A stretch of 64,000 bases of DNA from Tropicimonas sediminicola (GTDB lineage: Bacteria > Pseudomonadota > Alphaproteobacteria > Rhodobacterales > Rhodobacteraceae), in the NCBI RefSeq assembly GCF_900188335.1, contig NZ_FZOY01000009.1, forward strand, positions 124,001-188,000, in the 5' to 3' direction. Below the pieces are notes generated by a model. The model saw only the letters and a program-made list of their open reading frames with translations. It had not been told where the DNA came from and made no database searches. The translations under genes were made by a program, and so were the position numbers. This document shows, in pieces, positions 16,963-25,331 of the stretch (the first letter of the stretch is position 1; every line of letters begins with the position of its first letter).

Positions 16963-17225
16963 AGAACGACGGCGAATTCCGGCACGAGTCGCTGCAATCC
17001 CGCAAGACGATCAAGGCGCTCCTGGAGGCCGTCACCAAGGGCATCGGCAAGGGGCAGCTGACCCTGAGCGACGACGAGAACGAGATCGTGCTGGAGCCCG
17101 ACGGACTGCTTACGCTGCGGCTTCGCGGAAACCGCAACGGCGGCAATTGCCGGCTCGACATCCGGATCACCTGGAGCGACGAGCCGGATGCGCAGGCCGA
17201 CCGCCCTGCGCCGAAGGTCTCCTGA
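16959..17225 (+). CDS. Amphi-Trp domain protein, last gene of the GAK-type operon
   Basis: An 88-residue protein. The pattern FRHESLQSRKTIKALLEA, then GKGQLTLSDDENEI, a PDGLLTLRLRG strand and a terminal DIRITWSDE with one tryptophan matches the amphi-Trp domain, which in my knowledge is a companion of the GAK-type ATP-grasp and kinase genes. It has no enzymatic motif, so it may be a carrier, scaffold or binding partner. Its ATG overlaps the preceding stop (ATGA). An 89-bp gap follows before a convergent gene. Confidence 0.85.
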   Translation: MKNDGEFRHESLQSRKTIKALLEAVTKGIGKGQLTLSDDENEIVLEPDGLLTLRLRGNRNGGNCRLDIRITWSDEPDAQADRPAPKVS

Positions 17226-17314
17226 CCCCTCGGGACGGACGGATCACGCGGCCGATGAGAAAGGCCCTGCATCGCACGCCCTCCGGCAAGGAGCCGAAGG
17301 GGGGCTTGAACTGG

Positions 17315-18295
17315 TTACGGACGGATCATGATCTTGCCGCCGCGCCCGGGCGTCAGCGCCGCCTTCACGGCATCGGCAATGTCCTCGATCGCGAAATGCC
17401 CACCGTCGTCCAGCGCGATCTTGCCGCTTGCGGCAAGGGTCACGAGTTCGCCGATCAACCGTACGCGCATCTGCGGATCCATCTCTCGGCTGACACGCGC
17501 GCCCCAGAAGCCCTTGACCGTGATGTGCTTCATGATCAGCGCGCCCGAAGACAGCGGCATCGGAGCGCCGGTGGCCGTGCCAAAGACGACCAGCTCGCCA
17601 TCCTCGCCCAGAAGTTCGACGAGATCGCCCGCCGTCTCGCCGCCCACCGAGTCGATTGCCGAAGCGGCTCCATCCGCACCAACCAGTTCGCGCGCGCGGT
17701 CCAGCCAGTCCGGCTCCGAGGTCGACAGGACGTTCTCAGCCCCGATCTGCCGGAGCTCCTCCGCCGCCTCGGGCCGGCGCACCAGGTTCAGCAGGTGAAT
17801 GCCCCGGGCCTTCGCGAGCGAGACCATGATCTTGCCCACCGCGCCGTTGGCCGCCGTCTGGACGATCCAGTCGCCCTCCTTCGCCCGCAACGTCTCGAGC
17901 AGCGACAACGCCGAGAACGGCATGGCGATCAGCTGAGCGCCCGCGGAATCCGGAATGGCGTCCGGCAAGGGCAGGATGGTTCCGGCCGGCGCCGTGAAGA
18001 ACTCCGCCCAGGTGCCATGCACGCCGGCGACGGCAACCCGCTTTCCGACCATCGCGGCATCGACGCCCTCGCCCACCGCCTCGACGGCGCCGAGCGCCTC
18101 GGTCCCGCCGATGGCGCCGGGCAGCTCGGGTTTGTAGCCGTAGTTGCCGCGCACCGTCCAAAGGTCGTGGTTGTGGATCGGCGAGAGCTTCATTCGAACA
18201 AGCACCTCGCCCGCACCGGGTTTCGGCGTGTCGACGTCACGGGCGACAAGGACTTCGGCGGGATCACCGAAAGTATCGTGGACTGCAGCTTTCAC
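17315..18295 (-). CDS. Zinc-independent MDR-family quinone/alkene oxidoreductase
   Basis: A 326-residue member of the medium-chain dehydrogenase/reductase superfamily. The N-terminal GroES-like domain (GEVLVRMKLSPIHNHDL, GGTEALGAVEAVGEGV) lacks the catalytic-zinc cysteine and the four-cysteine lobe, as in quinone oxidoreductases. The Rossmann part has QTAANGAVGKIMVSLAK for NADPH binding. Such enzymes reduce quinones or enones or act as 2-enoyl reductases. The GTG at 18295 was chosen because AAGGAA lies about seven bases upstream; the frame continues to 18355 without a site. It is convergent with the GAK-type operon and divergent from the FAD/NAD(P)-binding gene. Confidence 0.85.
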   Translation of the reverse strand: MKAAVHDTFGDPAEVLVARDVDTPKPGAGEVLVRMKLSPIHNHDLWTVRGNYGYKPELPGAIGGTEALGAVEAVGEGVDAAMVGKRVAVAGVHGTWAEFFTAPAGTILPLPDAIPDSAGAQLIAMPFSALSLLETLRAKEGDWIVQTAANGAVGKIMVSLAKARGIHLLNLVRRPEAAEELRQIGAENVLSTSEPDWLDRARELVGADGAASAIDSVGGETAGDLVELLGEDGELVVFGTATGAPMPLSSGALIMKHITVKGFWGARVSREMDPQMRVRLIGELVTLAASGKIALDDGGHFAIEDIADAVKAALTPGRGGKIMIRP

Positions 18296-18532
18296 GGGTA
18301 AGTTCCTTTCAAATCTGGCCTTTTCCGCCGGGAGGACAGCGGAGCTGATCGTCATGTAGGTATGCGGGCAGGGCCGAGCACCCCATCGAAGGCTTGACCA
18401 AACGTAACAGATCGCCCCGCACGGGTCTCGACCGGCCTTTGAACAAAACCCGTTCTCAAGGCGTTGCCTTGGTCAGCGGGTGGAAGAGCCTCACATCGTC
18501 GGACGGGCAATACGCAGGAGAGGGACGCGACA

Positions 18533-20164
18533 TTGAACAGGTTTGGTGACACGGCACGGATTGCGGTGATCGGCCTCGGGCCTCGGGGGCTCGGCGCGCT
18601 GGAAGCCCTGGCTGAAGGCTGCCCCGCGGGAATCGGCCCGATCCGGGTCGATGTCTTCGACCCGTTCCCGGCGCCCGGCGCGGGGCCCAACTTCGCGCCG
18701 GACGAAAGCCCGCTCTGCCTCCTGAACATCCCGATCCGGGATATCGCCATCCGCCCACCCGGCTATTCCCGCTGCGGTGACTTCGCGGACTGGCTCGCAC
18801 AGGACGCCGAGCCCGACACCTTCCCCACCCGGGCGGACCTTGGCCGCTACCTTCAGATCCGGCTGGGGGAACTTCTGGCGCACGAGGCCCTCTCCATCAC
18901 ACTGATTCCGGAGCCCGTGGAAGGGCTCACCCGCGCGCCCGATGGCTGGCGAGTGCAGGCGAAAGGCGCGCGGCCGGCGCCCTACGACGAGGTCCTGCTG
19001 ACACCGGGCCAGCCGGCGGTCACACCAGACCAGCAATGGGCCGGCTGGCAGGACCACGCCGCGCATTCGATGGCCGAGGTGCACCAAGCCTATCCGGCGA
19101 CACGGCTGATCGAGGCGGCGGGAGGCTGGAACGGAAAGACGGTGGGCATTCGCGGCATGGGTCTCTCGGCCTATGACGTGCTGCGCTGCCTGACCACCGC
19201 ACAGGGCGGCGTGTTCCGCGATGGGCGATACATCCCGTCCGGACGCGAACCCGCGCGGATCGTACCCTTCTCACTCGACGGCAAGCCGCCCTTCCCCAAG
19301 CCGGAGACCGAGGCGCTCGATGCGCGATTCACCCCGCTGGAGGCCGAAACGCTGGCGTTCTCGATGGCCATCGCGGAGGCCGCCGAAGCGGCGCCGGACA
19401 GCGCAAGGCAGCGCGTCACCGAGGCGCTGGCGCCGGTCGTCGCGCGCATCCTGGCGGAGACCGGAGCGACCAAAGAGGCATGCCACGTCGCCGACTGGCT
19501 GCAGACCGAATGGAACGCCCCCGGCACGCAGGAGACCCGCGGATCACTCGACATGCTGCATCATGGCATTGCGCTTGCCGAAGGGGCGGAGCCACCGACC
19601 ATTGGTTACGTCGTCGGACAGGTCTGGCGCAAATGGCAGGACCAGATCCGGGCGGGTTTCAATCCCGCGCAGACATCGCCCGAAACGGCGCGCCTTCTGA
19701 TCGGGTTCGACGAGGGGCTGAAACGGTACTCCTACGGCCCGCCGGTGTCCTCCGCGCGCGAGATGGCGGCGCTGGTCGAGGCGGGACTGGCAGACCTGGA
19801 CCTCGCCACCGATCCGGAAATCGAGATGTGCGACGCTGGGTGGAGGCTCGAGAGCAAGGGGCGGCGCACCGAGGTCTCGGTGATGATCGACGCGGTCCTG
19901 CCGTCGCCGGATCTCGCGGCCGTCAAGGACCCGCTCATATCGGACCTTGTGTCCAAGGGGCACCTCACCGCGGCCGGGGACGATCTCGCGGCGTCGATCA
20001 ACCCCGAGGGTCAGGCGATCGGACGCGACGGATCGGTGCGCGACGGGCTGTGCCTGCTCGGGCGACTGGCGCTCGGGAGCGTCATCGCGGTGGATTCCCT
20101 GCACGACTGCTTTGGCGAGGCCTCCAGGCGTTGGGCACAAGGCGTGCTGCGGCGTCTCGGCTGA
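18533..20164 (+). CDS. FAD/NAD(P)-binding protein (NAD_binding_9-like)
   Basis: A 543-residue protein. It begins with a Rossmann motif RIAVIGLGPRGLGALEAL and continues with FDPFPAPGAGPNF, LLNIPIRDIAI and a GKTVGIRGMGLSAYDVLRCL second dinucleotide fold near residue 200, the layout of a poorly characterised family of FAD-NAD(P)-binding proteins. The C-terminal SINPEGQAIGRDGSV and LGRLALGSVIAVDSLHDCFGE complete the flavin site. No reaction can be assigned. A TTG start at 18533 is proposed because GGAGAGG lies about ten bases upstream; an earlier TTG at 18464 lacks a site. It is convergent with the carbamoylase operon. Confidence 0.75.
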   Translation: MNRFGDTARIAVIGLGPRGLGALEALAEGCPAGIGPIRVDVFDPFPAPGAGPNFAPDESPLCLLNIPIRDIAIRPPGYSRCGDFADWLAQDAEPDTFPTRADLGRYLQIRLGELLAHEALSITLIPEPVEGLTRAPDGWRVQAKGARPAPYDEVLLTPGQPAVTPDQQWAGWQDHAAHSMAEVHQAYPATRLIEAAGGWNGKTVGIRGMGLSAYDVLRCLTTAQGGVFRDGRYIPSGREPARIVPFSLDGKPPFPKPETEALDARFTPLEAETLAFSMAIAEAAEAAPDSARQRVTEALAPVVARILAETGATKEACHVADWLQTEWNAPGTQETRGSLDMLHHGIALAEGAEPPTIGYVVGQVWRKWQDQIRAGFNPAQTSPETARLLIGFDEGLKRYSYGPPVSSAREMAALVEAGLADLDLATDPEIEMCDAGWRLESKGRRTEVSVMIDAVLPSPDLAAVKDPLISDLVSKGHLTAAGDDLAASINPEGQAIGRDGSVRDGLCLLGRLALGSVIAVDSLHDCFGEASRRWAQGVLRRLG

Positions 20165-20209
20165 GAGATCCTCACCCCCAGCGCGACGCCATCGGCACCC
20201 TTCATTCGC

Positions 20210-21187
20210 TCAGCGCCGAGCCGTGAACCGGCTCTCTTCGGTGATCCGCGCGCGAGCCTCTGCGCGCTCCTCGGCACCGTCGCAGATCGGTCCGTAATCG
20301 CCCGGCTCCCGGTGCAGGGCGAAGTTGAACACGTTCTTGCGCAACTCGCTGCACCGGTCGAGGTCGATTTCCGCCACCGCGATCTCGTCGCCCAGACCCT
20401 GGGTGCGGGCAATGATCTCGCCCGTGGGCGCGATGATGCAGCTGCCGCCGATCAGGTCGCATCCCTCTTCGCGCCCGGCCTTTGCGGTGCCTATCACCCA
20501 GCAGCCGTTGGCATAGGCGCCGGCCTGCATGCTCAGGTGGTTGTGGAAATCCTGCAGGTGGTCGTGCTCGGGCGCCTGCGGATAATGGACCGGCGTGTTG
20601 TAGCCCAGCATGACCAGCTCTGCCCCACGCAGGCCGAGAACGCGGAACGTTTCGGGCCAGCGGCGGTCGTTACACAGGCACATGCCGAGCTTGCCGCCCA
20701 TGGCGTCGAACACCGGGAAGCCCAGATCGCCATGTTCGAAATAGCGCTTCTCCAGATGCTGGAACGGGCGCCATTCCTCCGGGTTGAAATGGCCCGGCAG
20801 GTGCACCTTGCGGTACTTGCCGACAATCTCGCCGGTCCGGTCGACGATGATCGAGGTGTTGAACCGCCGTTTCACCCCGCCCTCGCGGACCAGTTCCGCA
20901 TAGCCCAGGTAGAAGCCCACCCCAAGCCGCCGCGCAGCCTCGAAGAGCGGCGTCGTCTCGGGCCCCGGCATCTCGGTTTCGAAGAAGCGGTCGAGGTCGG
21001 CTTCGTCCTCGATATACCAGCGCGGAAAGAAGGTCGTGAGCGCGAGTTCGGGGAAGACCACCAGTTCCGCGCCGCGTCGATGGGCCTTTTCCAGCAACGC
21101 GATCATCCGGTTGACGGCCGAGGAGCGCGGTTCCTCGCGGGCGATTGGGCCAAGCTGGGCCGTGGCGGCGACAAGGGTTCGGCTCAT
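20210..21187 (-). CDS. N-carbamoyl-D-amino-acid hydrolase (nitrilase superfamily)
   Basis: A 325-residue carbon-nitrogen hydrolase. The catalytic triad falls at Glu47 (VVFPELALT), Lys127 (KYRKVHLPGH) and Cys172 (GMCLCNDRRWPE). These positions coincide with the known triad of Agrobacterium N-carbamoyl-D-amino-acid amidohydrolase when its initiator Met is counted, so that family is favoured over N-carbamoylputrescine amidase. The reaction releases CO2 and ammonia from N-carbamoyl amino acids. Its ATG overlaps the stop of the M20 hydrolase gene (ATGA). It is the last gene of the seven-gene minus-strand operon whose importer and lyase define the likely substrate range. Confidence 0.88.
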   Translation of the reverse strand: MSRTLVAATAQLGPIAREEPRSSAVNRMIALLEKAHRRGAELVVFPELALTTFFPRWYIEDEADLDRFFETEMPGPETTPLFEAARRLGVGFYLGYAELVREGGVKRRFNTSIIVDRTGEIVGKYRKVHLPGHFNPEEWRPFQHLEKRYFEHGDLGFPVFDAMGGKLGMCLCNDRRWPETFRVLGLRGAELVMLGYNTPVHYPQAPEHDHLQDFHNHLSMQAGAYANGCWVIGTAKAGREEGCDLIGGSCIIAPTGEIIARTQGLGDEIAVAEIDLDRCSELRKNVFNFALHREPGDYGPICDGAEERAEARARITEESRFTARR

Positions 21188-22434
21188 GCGGTCTGTCCTT
21201 CCGGCTGCACCACTCCGGCGCGTGCAAGCGCCACCTCGGCCAGCAGGCGGACGCCGTTGGCGAGGTCATGTGGAGCGGTGTACTCGTGAATGTTGTGGCT
21301 GATGCCGTCCTGCGACGGCACGAAGATCATCGCGGCGGGGCAGGTCGGCGCGAACATCTGGGCATCATGGCCGGCCCCGGACGGCATCCGCCGATGGCTG
21401 AGCCCGAGCCGCTTCGCGCCTTCCTCGATCTCATCGACCAGACCGGAGTCGAAGGACACCGGCTCGAAGCGGGCAAGGCTGCGGCGGGAGAGCGTGCAGC
21501 CTTCGGCCTCGGCCAACGCCTCGGCGGCGGCGACAAGGCGGGCTTCCGCGGCCTGCAGAACTGCCTCGTCAGTGTGGCGCAGATCGACGGTCAGCACCGC
21601 CTCCTCCGGCACCACGTTGACGATATCCGGGGCAAAGCGCATCCGCCCAACTGTGGCCACCTGCGGCGGGCCGAAGTCCCGCGCGATCGCCCGGGCCTCC
21701 ATCGCGATCCCGGCCGCCACGGCCCCGGCATCCTGGCGCAGCGCCATCGGCGTCGTGCCCGCATGGGCGGACCGGCCGGCGATGGCGAACTCGGTCCATG
21801 AGATGCCCTGGACGCCGGTGACCACGCCGATCTCGGTGCCCTCGGCTTCCAGCACCGGACCCTGCTCGATGTGCAACTCCAGGTAGGCGCACGGCGCCAG
21901 CGCGCCCACCGGCTCCCGGCCCCGCGCCCCGATCTCTTCGAGCGCATCGGCCACGCTCACCCCGTCGATGCCGACCTTCGCCAGCATCTCTTCGAGATCG
22001 AGCGCGCCCTGGCTGACGCCGGAGCCCATCATGTCCGGCGCGAACCGCGCGCCCTCCTCGTTGGTAAAGAAGGCCACCGCCAGAGGATGGTCCGTCTCTA
22101 TGCCGGCGTCGATGACGCTCTCGATCACCTCGAGTCCGCCGAGCACGCCGAGCACCCCGTCATAGAGCCCGCCAGTCGCGACCGTGTCTATGTGCGAGCC
22201 CATGACCAGGGGCGGCAGATCCTTCTGGCCGGGCCGGATGGCCCAGCAATTGCCGATCACGTCGGTGTAGACGTCCAGTTCCAGGTCGCGGAACCAGCCG
22301 CTGACCAGCGCGCGGCCCGCCGCGTCCTCTGCGCTCAGGGCCAGCCGCTTGCAGCCGCCGCCGGGGAGCGCGCCGATCCGGCCGAGCGCCTCGATCCGCG
22401 CCAACAGCCGTTCCGTGTTGATCTCGATCCTCAT
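21184..22434 (-). CDS. Zn-dependent N-carbamoyl-L-amino-acid hydrolase/allantoate amidohydrolase family (M20)
   Basis: A 416-residue M20 family amidase. Metal and catalytic motifs are LPPLVMGSHIDTV, FFTNEEGARFAP (Glu pair), YLELHIEQGPVLE, GRSAHAGTTPM and PSGAGHDAQMFAP; the HIEQGP and SGAGHDA motifs mark the HyuC/allantoate amidohydrolase branch. The reaction hydrolyses a ureido group from an N-carbamoyl amino acid or allantoate. No other allantoin genes are present, so carbamoyl amino acids are more likely. The ATG at 22434 overlaps the stop of the ammonia-lyase gene, and its own stop overlaps the next start, so the three enzymes are translationally coupled. Confidence 0.88.
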   Translation of the reverse strand: MRIEINTERLLARIEALGRIGALPGGGCKRLALSAEDAAGRALVSGWFRDLELDVYTDVIGNCWAIRPGQKDLPPLVMGSHIDTVATGGLYDGVLGVLGGLEVIESVIDAGIETDHPLAVAFFTNEEGARFAPDMMGSGVSQGALDLEEMLAKVGIDGVSVADALEEIGARGREPVGALAPCAYLELHIEQGPVLEAEGTEIGVVTGVQGISWTEFAIAGRSAHAGTTPMALRQDAGAVAAGIAMEARAIARDFGPPQVATVGRMRFAPDIVNVVPEEAVLTVDLRHTDEAVLQAAEARLVAAAEALAEAEGCTLSRRSLARFEPVSFDSGLVDEIEEGAKRLGLSHRRMPSGAGHDAQMFAPTCPAAMIFVPSQDGISHNIHEYTAPHDLANGVRLLAEVALARAGVVQPEGQTA

Positions 22435-23681
22435 GCGCCCGCCCTCACCGCGTCGGCGCTCTTCCCGACAAGCTCCTCGTAGAGCGCGGGGTCGGTGTCG
22501 GCCTCGGTCCCGAAGACGAGGACCCGCGATGCCGCGTCGAGGCCGAGGGCCGCCCGCGCCTCGGCATTCCCTGCGGCGGCAAGAAACGCCGCGAGACCGG
22601 CCACCGCGGATTCCCCGGCCACGACCGCCGGATCCCCGGCCACCGGCTGCGCAAGCCGGCGCATGGAGGCGACCGCATCGGCATCGGCCACCGAGATCGT
22701 GGCGAAACACAGCGGCTTCAGCACGTCCCAGGCCAGCAGAGATATCTCGCCACAGGCCAGCCCGGCCATGAGCGTGTCGAGATCGCCGGTGACGGCGGTC
22801 GGCTCGCCATTGCGGATCGTCTCCAGCCAGCAGGCGCTGTCCTCCGGATCGGCCAGGATAACACGCGGAACCTGCGCCCCGCCGTAGCGGCGGCGGAGCT
22901 GGGCCGCGACCGCGGCGGCCACGCCGCCGACACCGGTCTGCACGAAGACATGGGTCGGCGCTGCGTCGAGCTGCTCCGCCGCCTCGGCGGCCATCACCTC
23001 GTAGCCCTGCATCACGTCCTTCGGGATCTCGGTGTAACCGGGGTAGGAGGTGTCGGAGACAACGAACCAGCCCTCGGCCCTTGCCGTCTCGTCGGCCTCG
23101 CGCACGCTATCGTCGTAATTCCCGGCGCAGCGCCGCACCTCGGCTCCATAGGCCTCGATCGCGGACTTGCGCCCGTCCGAAACCGTGGCGTGGATGAAGA
23201 TCACGCATTTGCAGCCAAAGGTCCGCGCCCCCCAGGCCACCGAGCGGCCATGGTTGCCGTCGGTCGCGCAGCAGACGGTGATGGCCGAGATCACGTCGTC
23301 ATGGACGCCGGCCAGGATCTCCTCGATCTGCGGCGCGTCGACCCCCTTCCGCGCGGCGACCTCGCGGGTCAAAAGGCGCAACACGGCATAGGCGCCGCCG
23401 AGCGCCTTGAAGCTTCCCAGGCCAAAGCGCCCGCCCTCGTCCTTGTAGTGCAGCGCTGCGACGCCCGCCTCCGCCGCGATCCCCGGCAAGCCAAGAAGCG
23501 GCGTCGTCGCGTAGCCCGGCCAGGCGGAGATGGTGGCGCGGGCGGTTTCGAAGGCCGCATCGTTCAGGACGGCCGCCTGCTCGTCGCTGTAGTCGGCGCC
23601 CTGATTGAAATGCCGGTTGAACACGATCTCGGTCGATGCGTCCTGCCCGAGGGTGTTGGGGTACTTGATTGGGTCCTGCAT
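22431..23681 (-). CDS. dpaL: Diaminopropionate ammonia-lyase
   Basis: A 416-residue PLP enzyme of fold type II, close to the family's usual length. The PLP lysine is Lys92 in GSFKALGG. Other motifs are CCATDGNHGRSVAWGA near 152, SDTSYPGYTEIPKDVMQGY and a VFVQTGVGGVAAAVA phosphate loop. The enzyme converts 2,3-diaminopropionate to pyruvate and two ammonia molecules. AGGACC lies before the ATG at 23681; an upstream in-frame start overlaps the permease gene and is not favoured. It sits between importer genes and two carbamoyl hydrolases. Confidence 0.9.
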   Translation of the reverse strand: MQDPIKYPNTLGQDASTEIVFNRHFNQGADYSDEQAAVLNDAAFETARATISAWPGYATTPLLGLPGIAAEAGVAALHYKDEGGRFGLGSFKALGGAYAVLRLLTREVAARKGVDAPQIEEILAGVHDDVISAITVCCATDGNHGRSVAWGARTFGCKCVIFIHATVSDGRKSAIEAYGAEVRRCAGNYDDSVREADETARAEGWFVVSDTSYPGYTEIPKDVMQGYEVMAAEAAEQLDAAPTHVFVQTGVGGVAAAVAAQLRRRYGGAQVPRVILADPEDSACWLETIRNGEPTAVTGDLDTLMAGLACGEISLLAWDVLKPLCFATISVADADAVASMRRLAQPVAGDPAVVAGESAVAGLAAFLAAAGNAEARAALGLDAASRVLVFGTEADTDPALYEELVGKSADAVRAGA

Positions 23682-23694
23682 TTGGTCCTGCCAG

Positions 23695-24468
23695 TCAGTT
23701 CGTGCGCCCGGACCGGCAGCGGATGCTTTCCGCCAGCACGACAAGCGCGATGTTTCCCAGCACGATCAGCACGGCAAGCGCATTCAGGCTGGGGGAGAGG
23801 TCGAAACGGAAATCGGAGGCGACGAGCACGGAGAGCGGCTGCTCCCGCCCCGAAAGAAACGCCGTCAGCACGTATTCGGAAGAGGACAGCACGAAGGCGA
23901 TCACCCAGGAGGCCAGAAGCCCGTTGCCCATCAGCGGCAGCACCACCCGGCGGAAGCACGACCAGCCCGGGGCACCCAGGTCCGCCGCCGCCTCGATCAG
24001 ACGCCGGTCTATCCGGATCAGCACCGAGACGATGATCAGGGTGGAGAAGGGCAGGATGATGATCGACTGCCCCGCGATGACCGTCCAGAGCGAGCGGTCG
24101 ATCCCGGCCTCCTTGAACAGGATGAGCTGGGAGACGGCCAGGATGAGCCGCGGCACGAGAAACGGCATCAGCAACGCCGCAACGAAGAGCCCCCTGCCCC
24201 GCACCGGGTAGAGCGTAAGCGCCAGCGCGGCCGCCGCGCCGAAGAGCGTGGTCAGGATCGCCACCGGAAAGGCCACGAGGAGCGTGGTGAGGAAACCGCC
24301 CCCGAGCCGGCCATCGGCGAGGATCGCGCCGTACCATTCCGTCGTGAAGCCGCGCAGCGGGAAGGCCATCACGTCCGACGCGTTCAGCGAGAACAGCAGG
24401 ATCATGGCGATCGGCAGATACATGAAACCGAATACCAGCCAGACCCAAAACGTTGCCAGCCGGGACAT
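23695..24468 (-). CDS. ABC transporter permease (PotC-like)
   Basis: A 257-residue inner-membrane protein with about six hydrophobic segments and the permease loop EAAADLGAPGWSCFRRVVLP that contacts the ATPase. Similarity of layout to spermidine/putrescine PotC is clear: an N-terminal FMYLPIAMILLFSLNAS and a SSSEYVLTAFLSG end region. It belongs to the importer encoded by 23695-27503. Its start overlaps the stop of the other permease gene (TGATG). Confidence 0.88.
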   Translation of the reverse strand: MSRLATFWVWLVFGFMYLPIAMILLFSLNASDVMAFPLRGFTTEWYGAILADGRLGGGFLTTLLVAFPVAILTTLFGAAAALALTLYPVRGRGLFVAALLMPFLVPRLILAVSQLILFKEAGIDRSLWTVIAGQSIIILPFSTLIIVSVLIRIDRRLIEAAADLGAPGWSCFRRVVLPLMGNGLLASWVIAFVLSSSEYVLTAFLSGREQPLSVLVASDFRFDLSPSLNALAVLIVLGNIALVVLAESIRCRSGRTN

Positions 24469-25331
24469 CACACGCCCTCCGAAACGAGCGCGGTGCGGCG
24501 GATCGCCAGCGCACCCGCGCCGAAGCAGAGCATCAGGATCGCCAGCATCGTCCAGGCGATGGCCGAGCCGAGCGGCCAGTCGAAGGCGGTGCCGAAGAGG
24601 TCGTTGACCGCCGAGATGATGGTGATGCCCGACGCGCCCCCAAGCAGTTGCGGCGTCAGGTAGTCGCCTGCCACCATGACAAAGACCATCAGCCCGCCCG
24701 CGATCAGCCCCGGCGAGGTGAGCGGCAGCGTCACGCGGCGGAACCGGTCGGCCGCAGGCGCGCCGAGATCCGCCGCTGCCTCGAGCCAGGCGTCGTCGAG
24801 GCTTTCGAAGGCGAGCCAGAGGCCGATCACCATGAAAGGCAGGTAATTGTAGGTCAGCGCGATATGGGTCGCGAGCGGGCTGAAGAGCAGCCCGGCCAGA
24901 GGCTCGGTGGTCAGCCCGAGCCACATGAGCGTGCGGTTGATCGCGCCCTCCGCACCCAGCAAGACCCGCCAGGCAAAGATCCGCACCAGGTCGCCGGAAT
25001 AGAGCGGCACCAGCAAGAGCGTCAGCAGGGTGGACTTCGCCCCGGTCACCCGCTTGGCGATGAACCAGGCGACCGGGTAGCCGATGACGGCGGTGATCGC
25101 GACCACGAGAAGAGCGGAGCCGAAGGCGCGTGCGATCAGGCCGCGGTAGGTCTCGGAGCCGGCGATCTTGACGTAGTTGGCAAAGGTCGGATCGCGCGAG
25201 ATGGCGACGAAATCCACCTGGAAGAAACTGTAGGCCAGCAGGATCAGCAGCGGCGCGAGGCAGAGCGCGACAAGCGCCGCCACCACCGGCATCGCCAGCC
25301 AGGTGCCGATCTGTCCCGGCAGTCCCCTCAT
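24468..25331 (-). CDS. ABC transporter permease (PotB-like)
   Basis: A 287-residue inner-membrane permease with six predicted membrane helices. The coupling loop EAAADLGAPAADRFRRVTLP is present, preceded by YNYLPFMVIGLWLAFESL and followed by GDYLTPQLLGG, typical of PotB-type components. It pairs with the PotC-like permease and overlaps its neighbours on both sides (ATGA with the ATPase gene upstream), so stoichiometric synthesis is expected. Confidence 0.88.
   Translation of the reverse strand: MRGLPGQIGTWLAMPVVAALVALCLAPLLILLAYSFFQVDFVAISRDPTFANYVKIAGSETYRGLIARAFGSALLVVAITAVIGYPVAWFIAKRVTGAKSTLLTLLLVPLYSGDLVRIFAWRVLLGAEGAINRTLMWLGLTTEPLAGLLFSPLATHIALTYNYLPFMVIGLWLAFESLDDAWLEAAADLGAPAADRFRRVTLPLTSPGLIAGGLMVFVMVAGDYLTPQLLGGASGITIISAVNDLFGTAFDWPLGSAIAWTMLAILMLCFGAGALAIRRTALVSEGV

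Noticed and set aside
8571-17225. Reading the kinase/phosphatase/Nudix cluster as an antiphage defence island.
   Set aside because: No nuclease, membrane effector, reverse transcriptase, recombinase or other defence hallmark is present, and the families match a metabolic-type GAK cluster better.
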